Shown: positions 10,467 to 19,022, numbered from the stretch's first letter. The stretch: DNA of 64,000 nt from Oceanispirochaeta crateris (GCF_008329965.1 NZ_CP036150.1:558001-622000), one strand, 5' to 3'. Notes: generated by a model from the letters alone, not told the origin. Program-made: numbers and translations.

Positions 10467-11738
10467 ATGAACCATAGACTTACCCGGAGATTCCTCCTTC
10501 TTTTTCAAGCCCTTCCTTATTTTGTCTTTCCTGGGGGATCTCAGGATGAGACCATTACCTTGAAGGAAACCATTGTCTATCATACTGAGATGACTGATTC
10601 TCTCTCCAGAGAGGCGGATGAAGAAATCATCAAAAGATTTTCACAGAATCATCCGGGAATAGAGGTCCTTTATTCATCCAATACACTCACAGAAGCGGGC
10701 AAGAGTGATGCAGCTTTTAAGTCCTTCCCATCAGACCTTGTTCATCTGCCTGGTGGGCACCGCGTTTATTCTTTAGTAGAAGCCGGGAAGGTCATGGATA
10801 TCAGTGAAATCTGGGAACATCAAGTTTGGTATGATTCTTACGCCCCGTCCTGGCAGGATATGAGTTCTCTGGAGGGGAAACAATACCTGATTCCCGGTTC
10901 CTGGTATTGGTGGGCTCTTTATTATAAACCATCAGTCTTTGAGCGGTTCAGTCTGGAGGTTCCTGTTCTCTGGGAAGATTTCTTATCCCTTTGCGAGACT
11001 CTGGTAGATCAGGGAATTACTCCCTTTGCCATTGGTACAAAATATCCCTGGACCGGAGCCGCCTGGTTCGATTATTTCAATATGAGGATCAATGGACCGG
11101 AATTCCACAGAGATCTGATGAGGGGAAATGCTGCATACGATGATCCCCGAGTCAAGAAAGTCTTTCAGGAGTGGGGTTCCATGATCGATAAAGGATATTT
11201 TATCGACCATTCTGCTTCATATTCCTGGTTTGAGGTCATCCCGTCACTGCTGGAAGAAAAAACGGCCATGTGTCTCATGGGCAATTTCATTTTGGATGCG
11301 ATCCCGGCGGAAAACCGGGAGGATGTGGATTTTTTTCGCTTTCCTCTGTATAACACGGAAAAGGCCATCGGGGAGGTTGTTCCTTCAGAAGTCTTTTTGA
11401 TACCCGCTGAATCCAAGCATAAGGATGGGGCCAGCGACCTCATCGCTCATTTTGGATCAACGGATATTCAGGACTATATCGCCGGAAAAACGGGGAGGCT
11501 CAGTGCTAACCGTCTGGTGGATTCATCTCTTTACAAGCTCCAGGAGCAAAAGGGCATCCAAATGGTGAACAGCAGTGATTTCATCTTCCAATCCTATGAA
11601 TATGAAACGTCTGCCGAGATGGCCCAGTGGGGAATGGAAGCCTTTCAGGAGATCTGGGAGCACCACAGCGAATCCGATATCAACAGGATCTGCTCCTCCC
11701 TTGAGAAGATGAGACAGTCCTCCGATCTCATTCACTGA
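10467..11738 (+). CDS. Orphan family-1 ABC solute-binding protein
   Basis: The 423-aa protein resembles periplasmic sugar-binding proteins: a signal peptide ending near FVFPGGSQDE, an N-lobe with ADEEIIKRFSQNHPGIEV, the middle signature LYYKPSVFERF...VPVLWEDFLSLCETL (expected asparagine N replaced by Lys), and a C-lobe with IPAESKHKDGASDLIAHF. It should bind a sugar or oligosaccharide. There is no lipobox Cys; GGSQ directly follows the hydrophobic core, as in the other binding protein at 47183. No permease or ATPase gene lies beside it, so it must use a distant transporter or act as a sensor. The start is leaderless. Confidence 0.85.
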   Translation: MNHRLTRRFLLLFQALPYFVFPGGSQDETITLKETIVYHTEMTDSLSREADEEIIKRFSQNHPGIEVLYSSNTLTEAGKSDAAFKSFPSDLVHLPGGHRVYSLVEAGKVMDISEIWEHQVWYDSYAPSWQDMSSLEGKQYLIPGSWYWWALYYKPSVFERFSLEVPVLWEDFLSLCETLVDQGITPFAIGTKYPWTGAAWFDYFNMRINGPEFHRDLMRGNAAYDDPRVKKVFQEWGSMIDKGYFIDHSASYSWFEVIPSLLEEKTAMCLMGNFILDAIPAENREDVDFFRFPLYNTEKAIGEVVPSEVFLIPAESKHKDGASDLIAHFGSTDIQDYIAGKTGRLSANRLVDSSLYKLQEQKGIQMVNSSDFIFQSYEYETSAEMAQWGMEAFQEIWEHHSESDINRICSSLEKMRQSSDLIH

Positions 11739-11761
11739 GTCCTTATGCCCGTAAGGGGCGG

Positions 11762-12952
11762 TCACTCTGTATGGCAGATCTCTCTAAAAGTCTTTAAGAA
11801 ACGGTCCGCGTTGCCCGGATTCTGTCCAGAGCCCTGCCACAGGGGGCCTTTTCCGCCACCTTTGCCGTCTATGATTGTCAGACACTCCTTCTGGAAATTT
11901 TCAAATGTGAAAGTTTTGTGCTGAGGGAGGTGTAGAGCCCAGTTGAGGCGTCCGTCATTTTTAGTACAGATCAGGAAGGAGAGCTCTCTGGTGGAACTCA
12001 GATTCTTCACAATGCCTTTGAACAATTCGGGAGAGCAATCCTTGATCTCCCTGGTAATGAGAGGCGGGTAATAGAATACAGAACCACTCAGGTCATGGCT
12101 GATTCTCTCGGCTTCCTTTTCTATCAGACTTTTCAGCATTCTGTTCTCCTTTTGTTTTTCTTGAATCAAAACTTCTAGACGCTCAGCGGCTTCCTCCGGC
12201 CTGGCTGAGAGGAGGGTGCTGATTTTTTCTAGCTGGTCAAATCTTGTATTATAATCTTTGTAAGCGGGGGCTCCCATTTTCCACTTTAAGCGCAGGCGGG
12301 ATCTTATTTTTTCCTGACCCGTGTATTTGATCAGTCCCAAACTGGATGTGTTTTGGATGTGGAGGCCACCGCAGGGCGTTTGGTCTATGCCCTCAATGGT
12401 AACGACCCGAATATTCTCTGTCTTCTTTGTCTCCCGGCGCAGTTTTATCCCTGTTAACTCCTCCTTTGTGTTAAAAAGCATGGATTGAACCGGGCGTGAT
12501 CTGCGGATTTCGGCATTGGCTTCTTCTTCTACGGTGCGTAATTGATCTGCACTCAGTCCGGATGATTCTACTTCTATGGTGGATTCCTCCGCTCCCAGAT
12601 GCACAGAAACCGTCGGTGCAGAGTAGAATTTCAGGAGAAGTGCGGAAAGGAGATGCTGGCCGGTATGCTGTAGGGCAAAATGGTTTCTGTAGGCACGGTC
12701 AAGGATCATCTTGACCTCAGGTGTTGACGGTTTGAATTTCATGGAGTGAAGAATCCTGTCTCCTCGTTTCTGAACATCCAAAACGGGTTCACCATTGATG
12801 CTTCCCTTGTCGGCGGGTTGTCCTCCACCTTCGGGATAAAATAGGGTGTCTTCAAATTCCAGGAGCCAGAGAGAGTCTTCCTGTTCGGCAGAGATCAATC
12901 GAGTTGTCATTGAATCCATGAGTGGATTTTCGTAATAGCCGGCATTTTTCAT
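11762..12952 (-). CDS. AlaX-type trans-editing alanyl-tRNA deacylase, long form
   Basis: The 396-aa cytoplasmic protein should hydrolyse mischarged Ser- or Gly-tRNA-Ala. The N-terminal part has the AlaRS-like FYPEGGGQPADKG motif (residues 39-50). The zinc-binding residues of the editing site are HTGQH (His96, His100) and CGGLH (Cys194, His198). A coiled-coil (about 240-285) leads to a DHHA1-like C-terminus with the GGGKGPLWQGSG motif, so it is the long AlaX-L type. The start at 12952 has no ribosome site but a -10 sequence 7 nt upstream. It is convergent with the solute-binding protein gene. Confidence 0.93.
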   Translation of the reverse strand: MKNAGYYENPLMDSMTTRLISAEQEDSLWLLEFEDTLFYPEGGGQPADKGSINGEPVLDVQKRGDRILHSMKFKPSTPEVKMILDRAYRNHFALQHTGQHLLSALLLKFYSAPTVSVHLGAEESTIEVESSGLSADQLRTVEEEANAEIRRSRPVQSMLFNTKEELTGIKLRRETKKTENIRVVTIEGIDQTPCGGLHIQNTSSLGLIKYTGQEKIRSRLRLKWKMGAPAYKDYNTRFDQLEKISTLLSARPEEAAERLEVLIQEKQKENRMLKSLIEKEAERISHDLSGSVFYYPPLITREIKDCSPELFKGIVKNLSSTRELSFLICTKNDGRLNWALHLPQHKTFTFENFQKECLTIIDGKGGGKGPLWQGSGQNPGNADRFLKTFREICHTE

Positions 12953-12959
12953 ATTCTGA

Positions 12960-12965
12960 ATTTTA
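12960..12965 (-). promoter_or_regulatory. -10 element 7 nt before the alaX start
   Basis: On the minus strand an extended -10 (TGG-TAAAAT) ends at 12960; TCAGAAT and the ATG follow. The -35 is poor, which suits an extended -10 promoter. Probably leaderless. Confidence 0.45.
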
Positions 12966-13047
12966 CCAGATCAGAAGGAACAAAGAAAGAACAATCTGAT
13001 TATTTCCAGTTTGAGGGGGAGGACTCACCCTCCATGGCGATTCTCGG

Positions 13048-13071
13048 TCATCCCTGTGTGAAAAGGGATGA
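13048..13071. repeat. Hairpin between divergent alaX and HAD genes
   Basis: TCATCCCT and AGGGATGA form a perfect 8-bp inverted repeat around an 8-nt loop. No T tract follows on either side, so it is not an obvious terminator. It could be a protein-binding site; function unknown. Confidence 0.4.
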
Positions 13072-13101
13072 TAGAATCTTCTCAGTCCTGGTGGGAACTG
13101 C

Positions 13102-13107
13102 TAAAAT
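13102..13107 (+). promoter_or_regulatory. Extended -10 element 9 nt before the HAD gene
   Basis: TGC-TAAAAT is followed by ACCCTCAAT and ATG. The -35 (TTCTCA at 13079) is weak. Likely transcript start is 2-3 nt before the codon. Confidence 0.45.
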
Positions 13108-13116
13108 ACCCTCAAT

Positions 13117-13950
13117 ATGAATAAAATCACACTGAAAAACCCCGGAATTGTCGCCCTAGATCTGGATGGAACACTCCTCAAGTCGGATCATACTCTCTCT
13201 CAGAGAACAATTGAGACTCTCAGAGTCCTTGAAAAACAATGCAGAGTTGTGATCAGCACAGGGCGGAGTTATGAGGGCATGAAGCATTTTAAAGACCAGA
13301 TAGGATTGGAAAATCCTGTCATATGCTACAACGGAGCCATGATTGCCGATGGGAGAACCGACAAAATCCTCCATCAATGGCTGCTTCCCTCAGATATCAC
13401 CCGGGCCGCTTATGAATATGCCCGTGAAAGGGGAATCCATTTTCAGGCCTTTCAGGATGGTGAACTCTATTTTGAAAAAAAGACAGAGGAATCCGAGTAT
13501 TATGAGGCCTCCACAGCTTTACAAGGTCATTTGACTTCATTTGATCATTGGGAAAATCTGGAAGTCACAAAGGCTCTGATGATTATCTCGCCGTCGAGGT
13601 CTTCCGGGGATTTTCCCGAACTGCATGAAGCCCGGTCTTATTTCAAAGAACAATTTGCTGAGAGACTCTATTGCGCCCTTTCAAAGCCATTTTATCTGGA
13701 ATTTATCAACGGTAAGGGTTCAAAGGGGAATGCCCTGCATCAGGTGGGAACGGATATGCAGGTCTCCCAGGATAGAATCGCCGCCTTTGGTGATGGTTTT
13801 AATGATCTGGAAATGCTGGAATATGCGGGGATGTCGGTGGCAATGAGCAATGCTCCTCAGGGAGTCAAAGAGCGCTGTACCCATGAAACAGAACTCAGTA
13901 ACGATGAGGATGGGGTGGCCGATTTTATTGAAAAGTATTTTCTTCGCTAA
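13117..13950 (+). CDS. Cof-type HAD phosphatase
   Basis: The 277-aa cytoplasmic protein is a HAD-superfamily phosphatase of the Cof/YbiV class, acting on sugar phosphates or similar small phosphates. Motif I is DLDGTLL (nucleophile Asp15, Asp17), motif II is STGR (47-50), motif III is the conserved Lys near 200-204, and motif IV is GDGFND (225-230). The cap domain lies between about 85 and 190. Its 3' end overlaps the convergent small gene by 26 nt. There is no ribosome site before ATG; an extended -10 (TGC-TAAAAT at 13102-13107) lies 9 nt upstream. Confidence 0.93.
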   Translation: MNKITLKNPGIVALDLDGTLLKSDHTLSQRTIETLRVLEKQCRVVISTGRSYEGMKHFKDQIGLENPVICYNGAMIADGRTDKILHQWLLPSDITRAAYEYARERGIHFQAFQDGELYFEKKTEESEYYEASTALQGHLTSFDHWENLEVTKALMIISPSRSSGDFPELHEARSYFKEQFAERLYCALSKPFYLEFINGKGSKGNALHQVGTDMQVSQDRIAAFGDGFNDLEMLEYAGMSVAMSNAPQGVKERCTHETELSNDEDGVADFIEKYFLR

Positions 13951-14200
13951 GCCATTGGCTTGTATCCATAACCACTTCATCGGGGTACCGGTGACGGATG
14001 ATTTCCATCATGCGGAGCATATCAATTTGATATTTCTCAAACAGACTTAGTTCATTGTGAAGAGTCATCAGGTCTCTTCCCTGAGCAACCTCCTGCATGA
14101 TGTACATAAGCTCTCGGTTGTTAAGAAAATGGGAAATTCTTTTCCAAATCTCCATCTGCAGACTTTGGGGCTGTTGGGTGATCCACTGCTGTACCGTCAT
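13925..14200 (-). CDS. Small protein of unknown function
   Basis: The 91-aa product from the ATG at 14200 looks helical and amphipathic (MTVQQWITQQPQSLQMEIWKR..., ...LSLFEKYQIDMLRMMEII), with no signal peptide. I recognise no family. The alternative TTG at 14215 would lie inside the -10 element, so the ATG is preferred. It is divergent from the PIN-domain gene and its end overlaps the HAD gene, an arrangement that keeps it very compact. Confidence 0.6.
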   Translation of the reverse strand: MTVQQWITQQPQSLQMEIWKRISHFLNNRELMYIMQEVAQGRDLMTLHNELSLFEKYQIDMLRMMEIIRHRYPDEVVMDTSQWLSEENTFQ

Positions 14201-14206
14201 GCTCGT

Positions 14207-14236
14207 ACTATACAAAAGACATTCCGAGCTTGTAAA
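14207..14236 (-). promoter_or_regulatory. Promoter of the small gene at 14200, leaderless type
   Basis: Minus-strand TTTACA (14236-14231), an 18-nt spacer and TATAGT (14212-14207) end 6 nt before the ATG at 14200. Confidence 0.55.
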
Positions 14237-14256
14237 GCCGGGAGGGGTTATTCTGC

Positions 14257-14285
14257 CGGACAGTCCGGCCGTTTCAATGTATAAT
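14257..14285 (+). promoter_or_regulatory. Promoter of the PIN gene, leaderless type
   Basis: CGGACA (14257-14262), a 17-nt spacer and a perfect TATAAT (14280-14285) end 7 nt before the ATG at 14293. It faces away from the promoter at 14207-14236. Confidence 0.6.
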
Positions 14286-14292
14286 TTCAGCT

Positions 14293-14775
14293 ATGATGAT
14301 TCCACAAAATTTTTTAAGCGGTATAGATTGTCTCTGCATTGATGCTTCCAGCATGATATACCACCTAAAGGTTGGCCTATTGGGGTCTTTGGCCGCCGAG
14401 GTCTCTCTCATTTCTACGCCTCAGGTCATTGATGAAGTCCGATGGCCCCATCTTCCTGTAAAGCCGCTTGCCCTGAAGGATAACAACGTGACCAACGATG
14501 AGTCTCTGTTGATTTTGGCCAGGCGGGAAGGGGTCGCTTTACTATCCGAAGATCGTGAAATCCTCACATCCGCCCGTGATGAAGGGATCGATTACTATAA
14601 TACCCTGATGATGATCAACTATCTTCTTTTAAAGGGTCGCATCACTGCTGAAGAATACCCTGTATATTTGGCAAGGCTGAAAGAGTGCTGCCGCTACAGT
14701 GAGAAGGTTCTGGAATATGGCCGTCTGGTACAAGAGGAGATTCTGGTTTATCTTGACAACTCCGGTATGGACTGA
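14293..14775 (+). CDS. PIN-like domain protein
   Basis: The 160-aa protein shows the PIN-fold order of acidic residues: IDASSMIYHL near residue 17 (first Asp), VIDEVRW near 46 (Glu), TNDESLLILARREG near 67 (Asp/Glu) and LLSEDREIL near 85 (Asp). PIN domains are metal-dependent RNases; many are VapC toxins but others process RNA. No antitoxin-like gene precedes it in the same direction; the small gene at 14200 is divergent, so a toxin role is not supported. The alternative second ATG (codon 2) is possible. Confidence 0.75.
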   Translation: MMIPQNFLSGIDCLCIDASSMIYHLKVGLLGSLAAEVSLISTPQVIDEVRWPHLPVKPLALKDNNVTNDESLLILARREGVALLSEDREILTSARDEGIDYYNTLMMINYLLLKGRITAEEYPVYLARLKECCRYSEKVLEYGRLVQEEILVYLDNSGMD

Positions 14776-14838
14776 TATATTCCATATAGTTTGAAATCAA
14801 ACAATTAGATATCGTACATTTTAGGAGCTGAGGTTTCT

Positions 14839-15282
14839 ATGCAGCATTATCTCATCCCTCACTATTTTTACAGGTTTCATTATCTCTTAATGAGAGATTT
14901 TAAGCCTGCATGCGCCGAGGAATACAAGTTGAATAGAACTCAGGGAAAGACCCTGATGGTTCTTCGCTGCAAGGGCAGTCGGACCATGTCCGAACTGGTT
15001 TGTGATTTGAATATTGAAAAAGGATCTATGACCACAGTGGTGGATCATCTGATCAGCAGAAAACTGGCCCTTCGGAAGCGGGATCAAAAGGATAGACGGC
15101 GGGTCATCATCGATCTGACAGCCTCCGGGAGAGCGCTTGCCGAGGCTCTGGTGAATGAAAAAAACAATCATATTCTCAAAAAGCTGGATCAGCTGGGAGA
15201 GGAAAGAAAAGAATCTGTAAACGACTTTTTGACTATCCTACGGGAAAGCATCGATATTTGGGAGACACATAGTGAATCATGA
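14839..15282 (+). CDS. MarR-family transcriptional regulator
   Basis: The 147-aa protein has the winged helix-turn-helix of MarR proteins: helix-turn-helix MSELVCDLNIEKGSMTTVVDHLISRKL (about 53-80) and wing KRDQKDRRRVIIDLTASGRA (81-100). It probably represses its own operon and releases DNA on binding a small compound. It overlaps the MATE efflux gene by 11 nt, a common regulator-pump pairing. A GGAG ribosome site lies 10-13 nt before ATG, so this gene has a leader. Confidence 0.92.
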   Translation: MQHYLIPHYFYRFHYLLMRDFKPACAEEYKLNRTQGKTLMVLRCKGSRTMSELVCDLNIEKGSMTTVVDHLISRKLALRKRDQKDRRRVIIDLTASGRALAEALVNEKNNHILKKLDQLGEERKESVNDFLTILRESIDIWETHSES

Positions 15283-16639
15283 CCATAAAAAGACCTTTGA
15301 ATCGGAATCAATAGGTAAACTCCTATTGAAAATGGCCATACCCGCCACCATCGGGATGGTGGTTAACGCCCTATATAATTTAGTAGACACCATTTTTGTC
15401 GGACAGGGCGTTGGTTCCATGGGCATCGCGGGGCTGACCATTGCCCTGCCGGTACAGGCGTTGATTGGAGCCCTGGGGATGACCTTTGGAACGGGGGCTG
15501 CTTCGGTTGTCTCTCGACGTTTGGGAGAAAAAAGACCTGATGATGCCGCAAAAACGGCAGTGAATGCCTTTTCTCTTGCCTTTTTTTTCAGCCTGGTGAT
15601 CATGGTTGGGGGAGAACTCTTCATTGATCCCCTGTTGTTCCTCTTCGGTTCGAGTCTGACAATCCTCCCCTATGCCAGGGAGTATATGAGGGTCATCCTC
15701 TTGGGCTCCTTTTTTCTATCTTTTTCCATGGTTGGAAATAATATTTCAAGAGCTGAAGGACAGCCTAAAATTGCCATGCTGACCATGATCATTGGCGCGG
15801 GGATGAATATACTTCTTGATCCCATTTTTATCTTTGTTTTCAAGATGGGGATACAGGGAGCGGCCATTGCCACAGTGATCAGTCAGTTTTTCTCCTTTTC
15901 CTTTATCATGTGCTTTATGATCGCCGGCAAGAGTCATCTTCCCCTTAAGGTGAAATACATAAAACCGGACCTGGTCATTATGAAGGAAATTACGACCCTC
16001 GGCATGCCGACTCTGGCCCGTCAGGGAGGGATGAGCCTCCTTGCCCTGGTGATGAACAATATGCTCAAACAATATGGGGGCGATCTTGGCATTGCCACTT
16101 ACGGTATGATCAATCGTCTCTTTATGTTCACCCTGATGCCTATCTTTGGAATTGTTCAAGGTTATCAGCCCATTGCAGGCTACAGTTACGGGGCTAAGCT
16201 GGTCGACCGTTTAAGAGAGGTGAATATCAAGGCCTTCCAGACCACCAGCACCATGTCTTTCATGAGTTTTCTTGTCCTGGAGCTGCTGGCAGAATTCCTG
16301 ATTCGCATGTTTACAAGTGACGAGGAACTGGTACGAATGGCCGTTCCTGCCCTTCGGTTCTCCTCTTTGGGGATGGCTCTTTTGGGATTGCAAGTCATAG
16401 GCTCTACCTATTTTATGAGTGTTGGTCAGGCCTTTCCGGCTTTCTTTTTGAGTCTGTCCCGGCAGTTTGTGTTCTTGATTCCCCTGGTTCTTATATTGCC
16501 CCGTTTTCTGGGTCTTCGGGGTGTTTGGATTGCCCTGCCCATTGCAGACCTCCTCTCCGTATTTGTGACCATGATATGGTTTTCCCTGAGCTGGGCTATC
16601 ACGAAAAAAAGGCTGACTCTGGAAGCTGCCGTCGTTTGA
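15272..16639 (+). CDS. MATE-family efflux transporter
   Basis: The 455-aa inner-membrane protein has about 12 hydrophobic segments in two MatE halves. Typical motifs are ESIGKLLLKMAIPATIGMVVNALYNLVDTIFVG at the N-terminus and GIVQGYQPIAGYSYGA in the second half. It should expel cationic drugs or metabolites using an ion gradient. It is translated from a GTG overlapping the marR end and is likely controlled by that regulator. Confidence 0.94.
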   Translation: MNHDHKKTFESESIGKLLLKMAIPATIGMVVNALYNLVDTIFVGQGVGSMGIAGLTIALPVQALIGALGMTFGTGAASVVSRRLGEKRPDDAAKTAVNAFSLAFFFSLVIMVGGELFIDPLLFLFGSSLTILPYAREYMRVILLGSFFLSFSMVGNNISRAEGQPKIAMLTMIIGAGMNILLDPIFIFVFKMGIQGAAIATVISQFFSFSFIMCFMIAGKSHLPLKVKYIKPDLVIMKEITTLGMPTLARQGGMSLLALVMNNMLKQYGGDLGIATYGMINRLFMFTLMPIFGIVQGYQPIAGYSYGAKLVDRLREVNIKAFQTTSTMSFMSFLVLELLAEFLIRMFTSDEELVRMAVPALRFSSLGMALLGLQVIGSTYFMSVGQAFPAFFLSLSRQFVFLIPLVLILPRFLGLRGVWIALPIADLLSVFVTMIWFSLSWAITKKRLTLEAAVV

Positions 16640-16689
16640 TTTTAATAAAGGTTCTGTAAGCCGGTCTTTCGCTTTTCATACCTATAGTT

Positions 16690-16695
16690 TATGAT
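16690..16695 (+). promoter_or_regulatory. -10 element 6 nt before the gene at 16702
   Basis: TATGAT is followed by GGGATC and ATG. GGGATC could also serve as a short ribosome site, so the leaderless reading is less certain here. Confidence 0.35.
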
Positions 16696-16701
16696 GGGAT
16701 C

Positions 16702-17211
16702 ATGAAAAAAATGATCCTGATTTCAAGCCTGCTGTGTCTTTTTTTCAGCAGTTTATCCCTTTTTGCCCAAACAGAGGGAGCGGCTTTAACTGAAGTACCA
16801 GATGCCCGTGAACTGACTGCCAGGGAGAATCTTATCTTACTGACAGATTATCTGGGGATGTCTTTGGAAGAGGCCGTTGAAAAGATGGGTATGCCTGATT
16901 CTCTGTTCTCCGTCCGGGGACCTTCGGAAGGTCAGGATTCTGTCGTATTCCTCTACGAAAAAAGCCTTTCCCTGTATTGGGCAGACAGGCATGTGTGGCA
17001 ACTGAGGGTCGATAAGGAGTTCTTCAGTACGGATATGCCTTTGTTTTTTGGTATGTCCCGTGAGGAATCGGTTCGTCTTCTAGGACCTCCAGACCTTGAA
17101 AAAGAGGATTTCTCCATTTATAAACTCCCCCAGAGAGGTTACCCGGTGGCCTGTGCCCTTTATTTTGATGAAGGTTTGGCAGACCTCTATATTTACAGGA
17201 GTGATTTCTAA
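16702..17211 (+). CDS. Exported protein of unknown function
   Basis: The 169-aa product has a signal peptide (MKKMILISSLLCLFFSSLSLFAQ). The mature part has two similar blocks, LGMSLEEAVEKMGMPDSLF (about 53-71) and FGMSREESVRLLGPPDLEK (about 115-133), each resembling a SmpA/BamE-like G-M-S-x-E-E-h-x-x-h-G-x-P motif. So it is probably a small periplasmic protein with an internal repeat. Its TAA overlaps the ATG of the aroDE gene by one base. Confidence 0.75.
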   Translation: MKKMILISSLLCLFFSSLSLFAQTEGAALTEVPDARELTARENLILLTDYLGMSLEEAVEKMGMPDSLFSVRGPSEGQDSVVFLYEKSLSLYWADRHVWQLRVDKEFFSTDMPLFFGMSREESVRLLGPPDLEKEDFSIYKLPQRGYPVACALYFDEGLADLYIYRSDF

Positions 17212-18671
17212 TGTCCCGTTTGTGTCTGACCCTCTGCCGGTCTACGCTGGCAGAAAATCTGCAGGATCTTAAAGACAATTCACCCGAGATGGGCGAGCTC
17301 AGAATTGACCTGCTGGACTCTCTGGATATAGAAGAACTTCTTGCCTTTCCAGAGAAGGCGCAGATTCCTCTCATCCTGACCTGCCGGAAGACCATAGACG
17401 GAGGGGCGTGGAGCGGAACAGACCAGGAGAGAGAGACCCTCCTTCTAGAACTGCTGAAGGGGCGTTACTCCTATATTGATCTGGAAGAGGATGAATCTTC
17501 AGCGGCACTGTCTCAAAGGGCCGCTGAATGGGGAACCCAGCTGATCCGTTCTTTTCATGACTTTCAAGGTGTTCCAGAAAACCTGGAAGACCGCCTCGAA
17601 TCCATGAGTCATCGCGGCTCTCTGGTCAAGGCGGCTGTCATGCCCCAGGGTGTGAACGACCTGCTGAGGCTGTTTCAAGTTGGCCGCTCCTGGAAAAAGA
17701 ACCATCCTAAAGAAGATAATCTGATCCTCCTCGGTATGGGTGATTTTGGTGTTCCGACCAGAATCCTGGCTCCTTTTCTGGGTAGCTTTTTGACCTTTTG
17801 TTCCCCCGGGGGAGCAGAAGCGGCACCGGGTCATATGAGCTGGGAGGTTCTTCATGATCTGTATCGTGTTCAGGACCTGACTCCCTTAAGCTCTCTCTTC
17901 GGCATCATAGGAAATCCTGTACTCCACTCTCAATCCCCTCAGATTCACAACCCCGGTTATCATTCGGCAGGAATTGACGGTGTCTATATTCCCTTCACCG
18001 TGGATGACCTAAAGGCCTTTTTTGATCTTGCGGATTTTCTGAATATTCGCGGCTTCTCTGTCACGGTTCCCCATAAGGAGGGTGTCAGAGCCTTTTTGAA
18101 GAAAGAGGATGAGGCCGTGAAGGCTGTTGGAGCCTGCAATACGGTTGTCAGAATGGGAGGGGGCCAAGAAGGCTGGGAAGGATTTAATACGGATGTCATC
18201 GGTTTTATTGAGCCGCTAAAAGGAATAGCCGGGTCATTGAAGGGTAAAAAAGCCGCCCTCATCGGTGCTGGAGGCGCTGCCCGGTCTGCAGCCTATGCTC
18301 TTCTTAAAGAGGGCTGTGAAGTCAGTATTTTCAACAGAAACAAAGATCGAGCGCTGAGTCTGGCCCGGGATTTTTCATGCCTGGGAGGGTCTCTTGGATT
18401 TCTGGAAGAAAAAACGGCCGCGGGAGAACGCTATGACCTCGTCATCCAGACAAGTTCTGCCGGAATGCACGGATCTCTGGAAGATGTGAATCCCATTCCC
18501 TTCTTTCCCTTTACCGGAGATGAACTTTTCTATGATATTATCTATACTCCGCCGGAAACACCAGCGATGAGATGCGCTGCTGCCGCAGGCTGCCGTGTTT
18601 TAGGCGGTTTGCCCATGCTACAAGAACAGGGTCGGGCCCAATTCCGATTATTCACGGGTTGTGATCTCTAA
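17211..18671 (+). CDS. aroDE: Fused 3-dehydroquinate dehydratase (type I) / shikimate dehydrogenase
   Basis: The 486-aa bifunctional cytoplasmic enzyme should catalyse steps three and four of the shikimate pathway. The AroD half (about 1-218) has ELRIDLLD, ILTCR, the RSFHDF motif and the Schiff-base Lys in LVKAAVMPQ. The AroE half (about 225-486) has GNPVLHSQSPQIHN, the VTVPHKEGV catalytic Lys, GACNTVV, the NTDVIGF Asp and the NADP-binding LIGAGGAARSA plus FNRNKDRA. The same domain order occurs in plants and chlamydiae. It is coupled to the upstream small exported protein by a 1-nt overlap, with no other aro gene near. Confidence 0.95.
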   Translation: MSRLCLTLCRSTLAENLQDLKDNSPEMGELRIDLLDSLDIEELLAFPEKAQIPLILTCRKTIDGGAWSGTDQERETLLLELLKGRYSYIDLEEDESSAALSQRAAEWGTQLIRSFHDFQGVPENLEDRLESMSHRGSLVKAAVMPQGVNDLLRLFQVGRSWKKNHPKEDNLILLGMGDFGVPTRILAPFLGSFLTFCSPGGAEAAPGHMSWEVLHDLYRVQDLTPLSSLFGIIGNPVLHSQSPQIHNPGYHSAGIDGVYIPFTVDDLKAFFDLADFLNIRGFSVTVPHKEGVRAFLKKEDEAVKAVGACNTVVRMGGGQEGWEGFNTDVIGFIEPLKGIAGSLKGKKAALIGAGGAARSAAYALLKEGCEVSIFNRNKDRALSLARDFSCLGGSLGFLEEKTAAGERYDLVIQTSSAGMHGSLEDVNPIPFFPFTGDELFYDIIYTPPETPAMRCAAAAGCRVLGGLPMLQEQGRAQFRLFTGCDL

Positions 18672-18694
18672 GAAGCAAAGCCCCTCATTCTTTT

Positions 18695-18874
18695 CTAGTA
18701 GCTTATGGACGTCATGAGCATGATCATGAGGAAACAAAAGAGCAGGCCGCCAAAGGTGACAATCCCTGTGGCACTGAGCAGTATGATTTCCCTACGGGAA
18801 AACTCTTTTTTCTTTTTTTTCGATTTCTGAGACTCGTCATTCTTCTTTGTTTTCAATTTACGTGTAACAGCCAT
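18695..18874 (-). CDS. Small basic single-span membrane protein
   Basis: The 59-aa product has a very basic N-terminus (LKTKKNDESQKSKKKKKEF) and one hydrophobic helix (about 31-55), suggesting an N-in inner-membrane peptide. The ATG at 18874 is chosen because AGGA lies 7 nt upstream; an in-frame TTG at 18895 has no such site. Function unknown. It faces the end of aroDE. Confidence 0.6.
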   Translation of the reverse strand: MAVTRKLKTKKNDESQKSKKKKKEFSRREIILLSATGIVTFGGLLFCFLMIMLMTSISY

Positions 18875-19022
18875 GTTTTTTCCTGATAATTTCAATAAGC
18901 TCTGATCTTACCTTAAAAGAGCGTCTCTGTCACTCAATAGGGGCATAAGTTTTCCATTCTCAGCTCCACCACGATAATCATTACCTTTTGTATATTTAAT
19001 AAAAATATAGATTGTCTATTGC

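Noticed and set aside
14293-14775. VapC toxin of a VapBC pair
   Set aside because: No antitoxin gene precedes it in the same operon; the neighbour is divergent and shows no DNA-binding motif.
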